Assembly (NCBI GenBank): GCA_000467715.1
Contig: AJFK01000171.1
Location: 61,748-125,747 of the forward strand
Direction: 5' to 3'
DNA from: Hysterium pulicare CBS 123377
Lineage: Eukaryota > Ascomycota > Dothideomycetes > Hysteriales > Hysteriaceae
Length of the DNA: 64,000 nucleotides
Part shown: in pieces, positions 44,774 to 57,445 of the stretch
Numbering within the stretch: position 1 is the first letter of the stretch
Layout: each line of letters opens with the position of its first letter
Notes under the pieces: model-generated
What the model was told of the DNA's origin: nothing
Database searches by the model: none
The model's input: the letters and a program-made list of their open reading frames with translations, nothing else
Program-made: the position numbers and the translations under genes

Positions 44774-46024
44774 TGTTTGTTGGAGTTTGTGTGAGTCTCG
44801 TGCACTGGTTGTTTGTGGGGTGCCAGTATCTGAAGTGGAAGTAAATCCTGAACGGCACTGGTGCGGACTGCAGTATTCGTAGTTGGTCAATCAAGTGTGA
44901 GTAAATAGCAAAGCATATCGAGAACCGATTTAAAGAGATCCGGACCCTTTCGCGCCAGGGAAGAAACGATTGACAGTGATGATTCACCTACTAGATTGTC
45001 GTTTCACAGTGTTGACAGGTAGTGAATCAATGGTGGGTAGAAAAATTCATACTCTCGAAATCGTTGACATTGTACACGAAGAGAAGCTTGACTGCAGAGA
45101 CGACATGCATATAGACCTCATAATAACCGCCAAGTTCGTGATTTTGGGCAACCAGCGCGCAGCTATATATTTCGAAGGACGGGTCGGAGCCTATCAAATT
45201 CTTTACTCTCAACCTATACAGATGATTTGGACTCGAGAAAAGCTTTAAGGCATGTTGCCATCCGAAAGGTGATCTAGAAAGTAGTACCTGGATTAGGATT
45301 CATGTTGAAGCGTCGGGGAAATGGTAGCCTCGTAAACAGTACGGTGATTTATGATACTTTTCGTGACGTCCTGGATACCGGCTTCATCACTTTTACCGCT
45401 TTGAAGACATGCCGTCATGCGATACCACTCACACATGGAACTGATAACCTCTGATAATTCAGTGCTACTGTTTCTGTCGGTGCAGCAAATATTGACGAGT
45501 GTCACCGTAGCAGCGTGAAGGAGACGCATTCAGTCGTTCAGCAGGCCTTAACGCGACGTAGACAAAGCTACAACGTAGGGAATATTGAATGGTAGAGTCA
45601 GAGATTGTCCAGTGACATATCTCGTACTCGGGTAGGATGCCAAGTATATAGAATATTGAAGGAAGTGGCAGTGCTGGTGTCGTACGTGCGGGACCGTGTC
45701 AGCCCTACCCGCCGCATCGGCCCAGCAGCCCCTAACTCAAACCACAAGGGGCCCCGGAAGCAAAACAACCAGCAGTGCCACAATGGATTGGAGGCGGACC
45801 TGAGCGTTGCAACGCCGCAAACAACATCCCGACAACTTTTAAATAGAACTGCGTTCCCTTGGCAGGAGTGTTAAAATCATCTGAACACCTCATTCTATCA
45901 TAACTCACGATCTGAACGCCTTCGAACTTTGGAAAGACGACTATTCGACTCACCTCCGCATACTAACCCAGCTTCGAGAGCACTCAAACTTCGCATCGAC
46001 GGAACAAAGCCACTAACCATCATC
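44774..46024. other. Divergent intergenic region
   Basis: About 1.25 kb between the RING gene (minus) and the LITAF gene (plus). Frames of about 60-90 codons on either strand show no domain. A short minus-strand frame around 45293-45529 has mildly coding-like composition but I cannot support it. Confidence 0.45.
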
Positions 46025-46730
46025 ATGGATCCTCCTCCCCAGTACGAAAGAGCCCCAGCGAACGATGCGAACGCAATCCATCAAGCGCCGCAACCAGTCC
46101 ACCAAACCGAAATCCCGCCAGAAAAACATGCTCACCTCGCTCCAGCGCTACCCGAACCAACCCACCAGGTTCAAGAAAGGTACATTCTCATCCCATCTTG
46201 CAAGATCATCAAATGAGCCCAAAGATATGAATGAATCGTTAACACGAAGTTTAAGACAAGGCCAACTGATCGCGCAACAACCACAGCCGATTCAGAACGG
46301 TATGGCCGCGACGCCAGGCGGGCAAACCTTCTACGTCATGCCCTTGGAGCGACTGGGCGACGAGCCGCAATGGATAGACTGTCCCTTCTGCAACGACAGG
46401 ACGCAGACGCGGGTGGCGAAAGAGCCACAATCAATGCAAATGCAAGTTTGAAGTTTCCTATCAGCCACTACTCCCCGGTATCCAAGAAAACAAAAGCTAA
46501 CATGATGTATTAGGGTCGTGGGAGTGGCACTATGCTGCGTTTGTCTTCCCCTGGCCTGCCTGCCTTGCTGTCTGGGCTGGTTCGAAGATACCGATCATTT
46601 CTGCACCAAGTGCAACAGCAAAGTCGCTCACAGGCCGTACGATGGTCCCGTTCAAGTCTTGACGCCTGGAAATACGGTTTACGGGCCGGTGCCATCGAGG
46701 CTTCCTGATCCCGTCCCTAAGGCTTCCTGA
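46025..46730 (+). CDS. LITAF-domain protein
   Basis: Three exons, 46025-46179, 46250-46441 and 46514-46730; 187 aa. A Pro/Gln-rich N-terminus is followed by the LITAF domain: CPFCNDRTQTRV, a hydrophobic half-membrane helix (ALCCVCLPLACLPCCLGWF) and HFCTKCNSKVAHRP. The two CxxC knuckles bind zinc, and the helix inserts in the cytosolic face of endosomal membranes. The second intron (46442-46513) must use a GC donor (AT then GCAAGT); the only GT alternative puts the LITAF half out of frame. Fungal members are mostly uncharacterised; a role in endosomal/vacuolar sorting is inferred from animal LITAF/SIMPLE. Confidence 0.88.
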
Positions 46731-47166
46731 TACTGAGTGATTCAAGAAAAGCGGCGTTCGGGAATGGGGAATGGGCGTTTTTGTATGGTACATTTGATCG
46801 ATCCCGCATTTAGAACTAATATCGTTACATGATTACTTCATTTCATAGGACTTCTCCAGCTCCACATATTATTGTAAAACTTGTTTATCTGCTTCGAATA
46901 ACGCCAGGAACGGCTGCGGCTGCGGCCATGTATGGTTCTGATAAAGCATACATGATAAGCCAAGAACTTCTGCTCTGACATTGCTGAGCAATTAGACTGG
47001 AAAAGGTAAACCGATCGCATTTATCCATGTTGTGTAGATATTGGATGATTTTGATTATGTCACGAGTTCCTTCGTCTCCTTCCCAGTGGAGCTATTTAAA
47101 GATTGAGTTTTGCAGCCCTTGTATTTATGATGTCTAGTCAAATAAAATACTTGGGAGCCTGTGTGT
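46731..47166. other. Convergent intergenic region
   Basis: About 440 bases between the 3' ends of the LITAF and carboxylesterase genes. AT-rich; no coding signal. Confidence 0.5.
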
Positions 47167-49061
47167 TCACTTCTTCCATGCCGCTCTATGATCTTTACGC
47201 TTGATACCATACGCCTCCATCCCCTCCACCCGTAAAGCTCCAATGCCGCTATTCACATCTGTCAACTGCCTTCTCCGCATGCACAGATCATCGCAGAGAT
47301 CATAGAAGTCATCAATGAATGCCAATCCCACACCCTTCTCCTTTCCAAACCTCTCAATCTCCTCCCAATTTGCGTAACCCCTCTCGTTCTCCTTCTCATC
47401 ATCCACTTTCCGCATCTCGAGCCCGGAATTCGTCCAAACGGCCCACTTTCCATCCTTATCGAAACGCTCCCACGGCTCTTGGCCGTTTGCGAAACGTAGC
47501 CAAGCTTCCGCCATATTGGCCGAGACCTCTTGTTGATGTTGTGGCAAGAGATGACGGAGTAGCGACCAGATGTATACGTTGTCGAGAGAATGATGAGCCA
47601 GCCCGCCCCACTCATTGTCGAACGGACTCGGGACGTCGAAGTGGTAAGCATATATCTCCGGGTTCGCGCGAACAACAATCCAATCTACAGCAGAATACAA
47701 TCCATGCGTGGCCATCTCTTCTATCTTCCAAAAAGTTTCGTCATGGGACATGTCCTCTCGCAATTCGTAAAGCTGGATGAGCTTTTCAGCGCCACCTGGA
47801 GTGCGGAAGGGGAAGTTACGAATTATGGAGAGCAAGTCCGCGGCGTCGTAGCTGCGATATGCCTTGTTCCAAATTATGCACTCGTTCCTAACATCCCCGA
47901 GCATAATGCGCGGACACCACTCCGGCGCCTTGAAGTTTGCATATTCGGAATACTTCGGCATCGGGCCGCCAATGAGAACGCCGTCATCGCAAGGCGAAAG
48001 GGTGATTACGGGCGTCACTAGAGCAGGCACCATGGCTGCAGTGACTTTGTCTTCGGGCGCGTCGATGAGACGTTGAAGACGCTCTCTTGATGGAAGCGAC
48101 GAGGGGATGTCGAGGGCTGAGAGCATTTTCTCGTAGATGGATTGGTATTGAGGCACAGTCATTATACCACAGAGCGGGATGAGCCCGGACGAGATTATGA
48201 TAGAGTTGAAAAGTTTCTCGCCTCGCGCGAGGTGAATATTTCCTGATACTGTCAATAGGATTAACAATTAGCTGACTCGTCTAATGGAATTGGAGTGATA
48301 TGAATTACCTCCACCAGCACTCTGCCCAAAGACGGTCACCCTATCAGGATCCCCACCAAAGCCCTTGATATATTTCTGCACCCATCTCAGCGCCTCGACT
48401 TGATCCCAAAGCCCATAATTTCCGACGCCATCCTCGCCGAACTCTTTATTATACTCTCGAATCTCTTCACTGGCAAGGAATCCGAAAACACCGAGACGGA
48501 AATTGACGCTGATGATAATGGTCGGTATATTCAAATCTTCTTTTGATATCGTAGACAAAACCCGGCCATCATAGATCGCGGCTCCACCAGCTGCATAGAC
48601 GAAAGCACCGCCGTGGAAGAAAACCATGACCGGGTAGCCGTTTTCGGGCATCTTTCCGGAGGACGGAGGAGATGGGACGGAGATGTTCAAGCTTAAGCAA
48701 TCGGTCGAGGACGTTTTGGGGTTTTGTACCCATGGCCGCTCTGGGTTGGGAATTGGGTAGAAGTCTCGAGGAGGCTGGCATGGAAATGGTCTAGTATAAT
48801 TGAACTGTCAATGGAGGTTCCTCATATCGATGCTGAGAAAGATGAGGAACTTGAACAGGCGTACCCCAACTTTGTGCCATCCCATTTCTTCTCCGGCCAT
48901 GGTACATCGGCGGGTCGAGATCTCCGAAACCGCCCTGGAACTGTGGCATATGGCACGCCCATATATTGAGTTGTACCTCCATCAAAACACAAGCCCGTGA
49001 TAGAGCCTAACAAAGGGACATCGAGCGTGACTGAGCCTGTTTCTTTGGGCTCTTTGAACAT
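47167..49061 (-). CDS. Type-B carboxylesterase/lipase
   Basis: Three exons, 49061-48865, 48790-48309 and 48248-47167; 586 aa. Landmarks are YMGVPYATVPGRFRR, the oxyanion region VMVFFHGGAFVYAAGG, the nucleophile elbow VTVFGQSAGGVSG (restored across intron 2), and the catalytic histidine in GGLAHHSLDNVYIW. No signal peptide is seen, so it is probably intracellular, unlike most secreted family members. It hydrolyses carboxylic esters; the substrate is unknown. It is divergent from a Zn2Cys6 regulator across 346 bases, which makes regulator-target coupling plausible, and a permease and P450 follow beyond the regulator. Confidence 0.88.
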
Positions 49062-49407
49062 GACGGGCTAGAGGTAAGTGCATAGGATAAGTGGAAGTAC
49101 AGAAGTGTGAAACATGATTGTCTCTCCCGAATAGACTATTTCTAGTCATCGTTCCTGATAGTGGTTGCTGAACGCATACGAAAGATGGTCGTCGGCGAGA
49201 ACGCGTCGCTCATTCCGATTCGCATCTTTGGGCATGATTAGGAAAGGCGCATCCGGGTCAGGGGCCAGCAATTAGCGTCCCTCTCGATTGGATCCCGTGA
49301 TTGAGATAGAGATACATGACTCGCGCAGCACTCCATCTTTATCGCAACTCCACTTCCTTTCCAGACGTCAAGCTATCATCCTTCATTCTCGGGAAATACG
49401 ATTCACA
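49062..49407. promoter_or_regulatory. Divergent promoter between esterase and regulator
   Basis: About 350 bases separate the two start codons. Short divergent spacing of this kind often means co-regulation. I did not identify a certain CGG-N-CCG binding site. Confidence 0.45.
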
Positions 49408-51434
49408 ATGCGCTCTGTATCTAAAAGTCGAAATGGATGTGCCCGCTGTAAGGGAATGCGGGTTCGTTTCTGGATGCCTCCATTTTCAGAAAAAGACAAC
49501 GCTGACTAAGAGCCCAGTTGAAGTGCGATGAAGCAAAGCCCGCCTGTGGCAGATGCGTGCGTACTGGTGCCCAATGTCCTGGATATATACAACCCTTGAA
49601 ATGGTCGACCAAATACGAAAAGCATAGCCCTGGGCGTCGAAAGCGGCGGTCGAGATCACCCGCACCGTCCCAAGCATCCATCATCGACTCTGCGACTGCA
49701 GGTTCGGCAATAGATAATCCATTTTCCTTGGACTTAAACGATTCCATGTATCCATTGTTCATGGTGGGCAGTCCATTTCAATTCCATGATTTCGGCAATG
49801 ATGCATCGCCACCACTCTCACCTCCTGAATCGGTTACGCAGACGAGCGAAACTCAAGAGCCCAAAGAGCCGATGCAGCGTCAAATCTCACGTAGAGACCC
49901 GATACCGTCATCTTCGCCATCAGTCCAGCTCTTCACTTCGTGGCAGACCAGTGTGCCACCACCGCCACTCAAACGATCCATAAACGATACATCGACCATC
50001 CTAACGGAATTCTACTTCAAAGAAGCCGCATCGCTCTATTCCATTTACGACTCCCAAATGAATCCCTTCAGGGCTGCCGTATCCCAGCTCTGGTCCTCTT
50101 CCCGCCTGATTCACTGCACGCTGCAGTCCATGGCAGCGGCATGTCTTGTAGATAACTTCCCGCACCTAGGAGCGATAGGAAAGTCCCTTCGCACGGAAGC
50201 GATATCCATTCTTCAAAGCCAGCCGGTTGAATCCCTCGATCACTCCTCATTGCTTGCGATATTGATGCTAGGAGGAAGTTCAGGCTGGCACGACACGAAA
50301 GACCTCGGTCTTCATTTCTTCAATCTTGCCAGGAAGACTCTGGACCACATGGCTTTGACAGGCCAATTGCATCGAGAAAGCAACAACTACACTTTCTTCG
50401 AGGAGGCTCTCATCTATTGGGAACTCCTGCTTTCCTACGTCGCAGACAACCACGCTCTAGACCCATTACCTGCCTCCTCTTCCGCTTGCACACAAAGAAT
50501 CTTCTCCCCATCCCGTGTTATCCCGCATCCTTGGACAGGTGTCGCACGGGACACCCATATCACCGTGCAAGAAGTCGGGCGGCTGATTCGGAAATCCAGG
50601 GGATTGGCGCACTCACGGAGATTCGCCACTCAATCGCATATTGAAGACTTGCAGCGTGCCATCGACTCTGCAAGTCAGCTTGAAGAGAGGTTATTAGGCT
50701 TCGTGTATCCTGATGAGAAGGATGTGGTCAGCCCTGGTGACAGAGACACACCTGTTTGGCACCTCTTATCACTAGCCGAGGTGTATCGGCGAACGGGATT
50801 AGCGCAATTGTACAGAGTATTCCCGGACTTACTGAAGCGAAGATTACCGCCCAAAACAACAACGGCGGCAGAAGAGTTAGAAGCGGAACAGACGGAGGCT
50901 GAGAAGGAGATTGCAAAGTTCCCATTCGATCTGTTACTGGATGCTGCTGTTGCGGAAGCCATCGCCGAACCCGCTCTACCGCCCTTGTCCTCCTCCCTAT
51001 CGCCGACGCGGAATCTGATGGGAAATGAGAATAGCACGCAGAGTGAATGGCTGACGAGTTTCACGCTCGAGACACTCGGCCTCCTCAAATCGATCCCGCT
51101 GGAGTCGGGTACAAGGGATTTCCAACCTTTTCTTCTCGTTGCCTCTTGTAGTGAGCTTGGCTTCTCTCAAGATCAAACTATGACCAATGCGACCACCGAT
51201 AACGTATTGCCCGAGTTATCGCTACGTACGGTAGAAATTACACGCATGAGACAGTTCATTTTGGATCGTTTGACGAGCTTTTTGCGTATCTTGCCGCCGA
51301 AACCGATGCACGTCTGCATTGATATTGTGAAGGAGAGTTGGAGAAGGATAGATGAGGGGATGGAAAATGGAGAGGAGGGAGTTTATTGGATGGATGTCAT
51401 GATTGAGAATGGATGGGAGACTTGTATGGCTTAG
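49408..51434 (+). CDS. Zn2Cys6 transcription factor
   Basis: Exon 1, 49408-49461 (18 codons), joins exon 2, 49518-51434, through a 56-nt intron that sits inside the DNA-binding domain; 656 aa. The binuclear cluster is CARCKGMRLKCDEAKPACGR followed by CVRTGAQC, matching CX2CX6CX6CX2CX6C. It is followed by a basic linker (RRKRRSRSPAPS), a Ser/Pro-rich region and a fungal-specific regulatory domain (from about residue 170 to the end). It acts in the nucleus, usually as a dimer on CGG repeats. Flanked by an esterase, a permease and a P450, it is a candidate local pathway regulator; this is inferred from position only. Confidence 0.9.
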
Positions 51435-51644
51435 CGCGCTCCATGGCTTCGATATAATCCGTCTTTGCCTGGCAATCCGCAATGAGGTGACTCTAAACTC
51501 TCCCGGTTATGCATATTATATAGTTTAAATTCTTAAGGAAGGTAGAATATAGCACAGAAGATCTAACTGGATTCTCCTCCGATTCCGAAAAGCAAGAAAG
51601 TATGGAAAACATCAATAGTAAATCTGTAAAGCAAAATCGCAAGC

Positions 51645-53322
51645 CTAGAGACCAATAGTAGCGTGGACTCCTTCCCCAACATGGTCCAGAGTCTGTCCCC
51701 TATATTGCTTTCGAGCGCGGGCAAACCAGTCGATGGTAAAAAGGAGTATAATAGCTCCGTAGCATGCGGAAACGTAGTTCATGCCTAAAAGACATAGGTT
51801 GTAAGCATGTCTTAGCACGAGACGGCTGATTGGGACGGTAGCACTTACTATCAGGTTCCACGGGCATGGCCGTGGGGAAAGAATACATAATAACCGTAAA
51901 AAGAGTCCATCCCAGTAAGACGAAGTTGGCAACATATCCATACTTGCCCAGCCAAAATGGACCTGGGCGGATATTTGAGCGACCCTTGATAAGGAGACAG
52001 GCCACGGGTATGGAGTAAGAAATATAGGGGAGGACGATACATCCAGTGATGATGCTGTTGATGGCTGCATATGATGCAAGGTATAGACATCCTAACGCCG
52101 CTACGATAACGCATCCTAGTCCGTGTGCGTATAGCGGGACATCGAGGGTCGGATGAATCTGCGACCAGAAGCGATGGAAGGGGAGTCCGCGATCGCGTGA
52201 AAAGGACCAGCAGAGTCGGGATTGCCATGTATGGCAGGCGACCATACAACCAATTCCTGTGGCTATAACAAAAGATTCTAAAACGAGAGCACCTGCTTTA
52301 CTGCCAAGAGCGTCGTAGAATAACTCAAGAACAGGCGCAAGGCTAACAGAGACGGCGTCGAGGTTGATAAGACTGAACATCATGCTGATAATGAATAACC
52401 AAGATGTAACAAAGCCGATAAGGACAGTACCCATAATTGCAATAGGGATATTTCTTTCAGGCCTTGGTGTCTCTTCAGCCATGTGTACGGCAGTATCAAG
52501 ACACGAAAAGCCCCAATTAGTGTTAATCAGGCCTGTGATGAATGCAATGCCATTCTGTTTCCAGCCGGTCGCATTAATGAACGTCTTAAAAACGAACTTA
52601 GCGTCCCGGTGGGAGCCCGAAGGCACTTTCGCTGGGACGACGATCAAGATCACGAGGAACGAAGTCAAGGTCGTCCACAGAGAGATAGTAGCGATACGCG
52701 GAAGGACCTTTCCGTAGCAGTTGAAGATGGCGCTGAATATATTGACGCACTGATAGGCAAGAAAAATATGCCATGGCTTGTACTCGCTATCATATGTTTA
52801 GTTACAGGGAAATGAGATGATTTCTGATTGGTATACGTACAATGACGGGTGTGAAAGGCTATAGCATGCCACAAGCGCATAGGCAACAGTGAGGGCAACA
52901 CTGGCGCATGCGAATAAAGATCCAGCCCAGGCAAACCATCCAGCTAAGTAAGACAGCGCATTCGAGTATTTCTTGGGAGCTAGCTCTCGCGCCCAGAAAG
53001 ACTGACCGGCAGCGTTGGGCAAGGCGCTTGCAAGCTCGGATAGAGAGGATGCAACACCAAGGGAGATAACGAATAGAAGAATGGTGCCGTAGATGAGAAG
53101 TACAGGACCTCCAGAGTTGATGCCGGTAATCAATGCAACAGATACTGCCCACCAGGAATTGGTAAGGGAGAAGCCGATTCCAAGAACAGACCAAACAGAA
53201 AACTTGCGGGTCATATCCTGAGAATAGCCCATTTCCTCAAGCTTTCTAGCATCCACGTCGAGTCCGCTGCCGCTACCGCCCTGCTCCACGACACCGAAGT
53301 CGGGTTTGGTCTCGGTAGCCAT
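51645..53322 (-). CDS. Amino-acid/GABA/choline-type permease
   Basis: Three exons, about 53322-52841, 52786-51849 and 51784-51645; 519 aa with 12 hydrophobic helices. The N-terminal signature is KFSVWSVLGIGFSLTNSWWA, and RNIPIAIMGTVLIGF is the conserved APC-superfamily loop. It matches fungal permeases of the GABA/choline (ACT) group in the plasma membrane. The first junction has two workable readings (HPSFEYKPWHIF or HPSLYYKPWHIF), differing by one residue. The gene is convergent with the Zn2Cys6 factor and divergent from the P450 across 534 bases. The substrate (GABA, choline, another amine or a pathway product) is not determined. Confidence 0.88.
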
Positions 53323-53856
53323 TGCGATTGATGGAGTGGCTCAATTATCGACAAGCGTTAACAAAGAACGATGATGAAGAGGAGAGCGGAGGTGTAAAGG
53401 AGCGACGCTCGAAGAGCAGCATGGCAAGAGTACAAGTAGCCTCTCCCCCATGGTATCGGACTCGAGTCTTGTGCTGATAGGTGAAAGGTAGTCGGATCGA
53501 TGCTGCAGTCGCTGGAAATCCGGGGTGACCTCAGCACGGCATATCGATGATGGCGAACTAGGCCCGATTAGGATCACAGATCCTAATTCCCCGAGAGCCA
53601 GCGAGCGTCCAGCCCTTCGTTCGCATCCGTTCGCATCTTCACTCCACTTGTATTTCTTTTGCGTCAAGCAGTCTTGCCATCTGCTAGCTCGTGCCCTACA
53701 ATGCTATGCCTGTCAGGCATGCATGTTCCGGCAGATGGATCCTCCCTGGCGACGATACGATAGCGTAGCTGTGCCATTAGAATAAATCTGCATGCTCGGG
53801 GACTCTTTTGCGCAACGTATTGTCTCTACGGATTCTGTCTTACGTGTTTTGCCAGT
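53323..53856. promoter_or_regulatory. Divergent region between permease and P450
   Basis: About 530 bases holding the promoters of both genes. No specific operator identified. Confidence 0.45.
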
Positions 53857-55565
53857 ATGGTTGTTCTAAGCCTTCCCATTGTGGCTGCTTGTGCACTTGT
53901 TTTGCTAGCTTTCTACAAGTATATCGTCCATCCTGCCTTTCTTTCGCCTCTAGCAAAAATACCAGCTGCAAACTGGACCGCCCGTGTATCTTCATTATGG
54001 ATCAACTATATCAGATATGCCAACCGCGAGAATCGCACACTGTATGAGCTGCATAAGACATATGGCCCGATTGTTCGTCTGGGTCCCAATGAGCTTAGCC
54101 TGAACTGCTACGAGGGCGGGCTGAAGACGATATATACAGGCGGTTTTCCAAAGACGAACTTCTACGAAAACCGCTTCACGAACTATGGGTATTTTCTTCT
54201 CCTTCGTCTCGCTAGACGCTGCTGACTGGATCGCAAAGAACTCCCAACTCATTTTCCATGATCGACAAAACCGTGCATTCTCAACGCAAACGCATGCTTT
54301 CAAACATCTATTCCAAATCTGTGGTTCTTGCATCACCTACTGTGAAAGAGACAACGAAAGCCATACTTTTCGAACGGCTTCTGCCCATCTTCCAACGATC
54401 ATCCGATACAGCCACGCCGATTGATGTTCACCGCATGGACTACGCTTACGCTATGGACTCTTTCATGGCCTTTCAGTTCGGACTCTCGCTCGGCAGTAAC
54501 TTCCTCCAAGACGAAGCAAAGCGCAACTGGTATCTTGAAAACTTCTTCGGCCGCCGACCGTGGCTATTTTGGCTGACCGAACACCCTCGATTTGCTGCCT
54601 TTACCGAGAACCTCGGACTACGCATTGTGCCAAAATGGATCGACGAGTCCACACAAGCACTCGAGGACTGGCAGATCGATATCTGTGACAAAGCTGAGAA
54701 GCTTCTTTCTTCCAACCCGAACATCGCGTCAACAGATCCAGGGAATTACCCTGCCATCTTTGCGACCGAGCGTGCGCAGTTCCAAAAGGTGGATGGACCC
54801 CGATGGAAAAATGCGACACCTGGTCAGATCTATCCTCATCGTCTTGACATCGCATCTGATATGTATGACCACAATGCTGCCGCGCACGAAACCTCAGGCG
54901 ATACCCTTACATATGTCTACTACGAGATGTCTCGTCGCCCGGAACTACAAGCAGCTCTTCGTACCGAACTCCTCACCCTCGACCCACCCTTAACGTATCC
55001 ACCTCCTAAGGGAGACCTCTCCAGCTTATCTCTACCTGACCCGATCTCCGTTGACCGACTGACTCTTCTCGATGCCATTCTTCAAGAAACACTCCGACTT
55101 TGGGTTGCGGTGCCAGGCCCTCAGCCTCGCCAAACTCCACCCGAGGGCTGTTCACTGGCGGGATTCGATAACATCCCCGGTGGCGTGCGTGTATCAAGTC
55201 TTGCATACAGCCTTCATCGTGACCCCAAGGTATTTCCGCACCCGGAGGAATGGCAGCCGGAGAGGTGGCTGAACGCCACGCCGGAAAAGCTGAAAGAGAT
55301 GAGGCATTTCTTCTGGGCATGGGGCAGTGGTGGGAGGATGTGCATTGGTAGTAACTTTGCTATTCATTGTAAGTGAAGATTCGCTCTTAGGGCTTTTGTA
55401 CTGGAGCTTATACTGATTGTTTCCACAGCCATGAAATATGCCATTGCAGGCCTCTACACTAACTTCACAACGCATGTTGTCGATGCAGAGGGAATTGAAC
55501 AGGCTGAAGGCTTTACTGCTGGTCCCATTGGCGACAAACTAGTTCTAGGATTCAAGCACGTGTAA
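53857..55565 (+). CDS. Cytochrome P450
   Basis: Three exons, 53857-54188, 54239-55368 and 55429-55565; 532 aa, usual length. An N-terminal membrane anchor (VVLSLPIVAACALVLLAFY) is followed by PYG-type YGPIVRLGPNELSL, the I-helix region HETSGDTLTY, the K-helix ExxR in ETLR and the heme loop WGSGGRMCIGSNFA with the cysteine ligand. The first intron restores NYGTPNSFSMID and the second splits the segment after the heme Cys. It is an ER-bound monooxygenase needing a P450 reductase; the substrate is unknown. With the permease, regulator and esterase it may form a small gene cluster. Confidence 0.9.
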
Positions 55566-56513
55566 GCTGGAGATTATCTTGATATGTGAGATCTAAGGAG
55601 GGTGAAACATAGTACCTGAATCGGGTTAGCCGGTGAATTGTCCATCTCAACCGTGGCTGCTCTGTGTGAGGGTGTTATGTTCTTAGTTGCAGCTTTACAT
55701 GGTTTCAAAAAGGAGAACATATAAGCTGGCGATGCTTTTTCTTACTATATATGCGCTTTACTCACCTGTTTTCAAGTTTGTTCTAGAGAGTCACGTGACG
55801 TTTGAAGAACTACCAAGGTCGCCTTCGAACAAGATTCACACAGTATAGAGCGATATGACCTCCAAATATCTTAGCTTTGGTATTGAGGTTGTGATTAGTA
55901 TTGAGCGAAGTGGCAAGCCGACGAAATCCGAATCCTGTGGCATCGTTTAGTAATTCGTTCCAGGTGATAGCTTTATCATCTTTATCAATTTCTCGTATCT
56001 TTGGAGTACTCGCCTCAAACATCTTCCACCTCTCAAACCCCATAAAGGTGCAGAAAGCCATAGGGTAAGCGTTTGTCATAAAGCTCGGGAACTACGTTGA
56101 ACTACGTACAAAATAAGCGGGGTCACTTCGTCACTGCATCTGCTTCGGGCATCGATAAAGTGTGATGCAGCTTGGATACGACATCGATCAATATAAATCT
56201 GCCGTGCCGTCACCTGTGGGACGTCATAACCTCGCACAAAGTTCGTGATGTGCAGTGGCCTCGTGACAAGTGCAACCCCACGATTTCGAGGCGGTTACAC
56301 AGGATTCAGGTAGGTAGTTGTGGAGATTTTCCATGGAGATGTGCAACTTCGTAGATATTCTTCTCATAACTGAGTCGTCGCCGCTTTTCCTGCGCCCTCC
56401 ACAAACCTACTACCGGTAAAGATTTCATCTTGAAAATACATTATACTGTACAAATACCTAAACTCCTTCCAACCCATACGGTCGCTACCTGAATCACCAA
56501 ACCGACAACAACC
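55566..56513. other. Intergenic region
   Basis: About 950 bases between two plus-strand genes. A minus-strand frame of 89 codons at 55810-56079 is open but has no domain or signal peptide and is not called. It includes the promoter of the secreted protein gene. Confidence 0.45.
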
Positions 56514-57146
56514 ATGGGATTCGCCACCCTCTCCTTCCTCTCCACCTTCCTCACCCTCGCCAACCTCACCACCGCCCAATTCCCAAACCAAACCGCCCCC
56601 TTCACCCTCCTCCTCCTCTTCACCAACACCACAATCAACGGCTCCACCCTCTCAGCCTGCCACACAGGCGCGGGAATCGAAAGTGCCTGCCTCAGCAAAT
56701 CCATCTCAGTCTCACAACCGCAACCCCAAGGCACCCCCCCGACCAGCTTCCGCTTCAACTTCTCGGACGCAGCCGTCAACAACGCAACCGTGGGAACAAA
56801 CGGCTACCTGACCTACCTCCTCGTCGGTTCCAACTTCCAAGAATCCGAGGCTATGGGATTGTACGTGAACCCGGCGTCGAACGTTGCGCTGCCACTTTTC
56901 CAGCCGGGCCAGAATCAGGCGACCGTTGTGGCTTTTGATCCGCGCGGGTTCTTGAGTATTCAGGCGTATGTGGATGATAGGAAGGTGCCTGTGGAAGGTG
57001 GGGGGGGTATAAGGCTTATTATCGGTGGTATGCTTGCGACGTATTTCGAGGGATATCAGTATCAGGCGCTGGCTTGGGGGTTGGGGGAAGCGGAGCCGCA
57101 GAATCCGAGTTGTGTGAAGGTGGGTGTTAAGAGGGTGTTTGATTAG
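56514..57146 (+). CDS. Small secreted protein, fungal DUF7907-like
   Basis: Intronless, 210 aa. The signal peptide is MGFATLSFLSTFLTLANLTTA; the mature part begins QFPNQTAPFTLLLLFTN and continues with SACHTGAGIESACL. This pattern recalls the fungal secreted DUF7907 family, a match made from memory and therefore tentative. Four or so cysteines and several sequons fit an extracellular protein. There is no transmembrane helix or GPI tail. The third-codon C bias in the first half is strong compared with its neighbours, often a mark of high expression. Function unknown. Confidence 0.8.
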   Translation: MGFATLSFLSTFLTLANLTTAQFPNQTAPFTLLLLFTNTTINGSTLSACHTGAGIESACLSKSISVSQPQPQGTPPTSFRFNFSDAAVNNATVGTNGYLTYLLVGSNFQESEAMGLYVNPASNVALPLFQPGQNQATVVAFDPRGFLSIQAYVDDRKVPVEGGGGIRLIIGGMLATYFEGYQYQALAWGLGEAEPQNPSCVKVGVKRVFD

Positions 57147-57445
57147 AGGGGATCTTTGAAGCTGTGTTTTGAAAGGTGGATGACGTAATGGTATGAATGG
57201 GGCACAGCGTTCACAAAACGGCGAACATTTAAAGTAAATAAGGGAAAGACTACACATAGGAAAGCTAAGGAACGTATGGACCTAATGAAACGTAATAGTA
57301 ATGACAGTATGAGGATTCAGATCCATCGTATAAACCCCCTGAAGACGTGACCCATACATTTGAGCATTTATTTCCGTGACGCTACCCAATTCCACTGATG
57401 CCTCATCCCTCCACCATGACTTATCTTCCCCACTCGCAGGTCAAC

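Noticed and set aside
44774-44890. N-terminal extension of the RING-H2 protein
   Set aside because: It would start at TTG, not ATG; the ATG at 44773 has good context.
55810-56079. Minus-strand 89-codon frame between P450 and secreted protein
   Set aside because: Open, but no feature or homology I can name; kept as intergenic.
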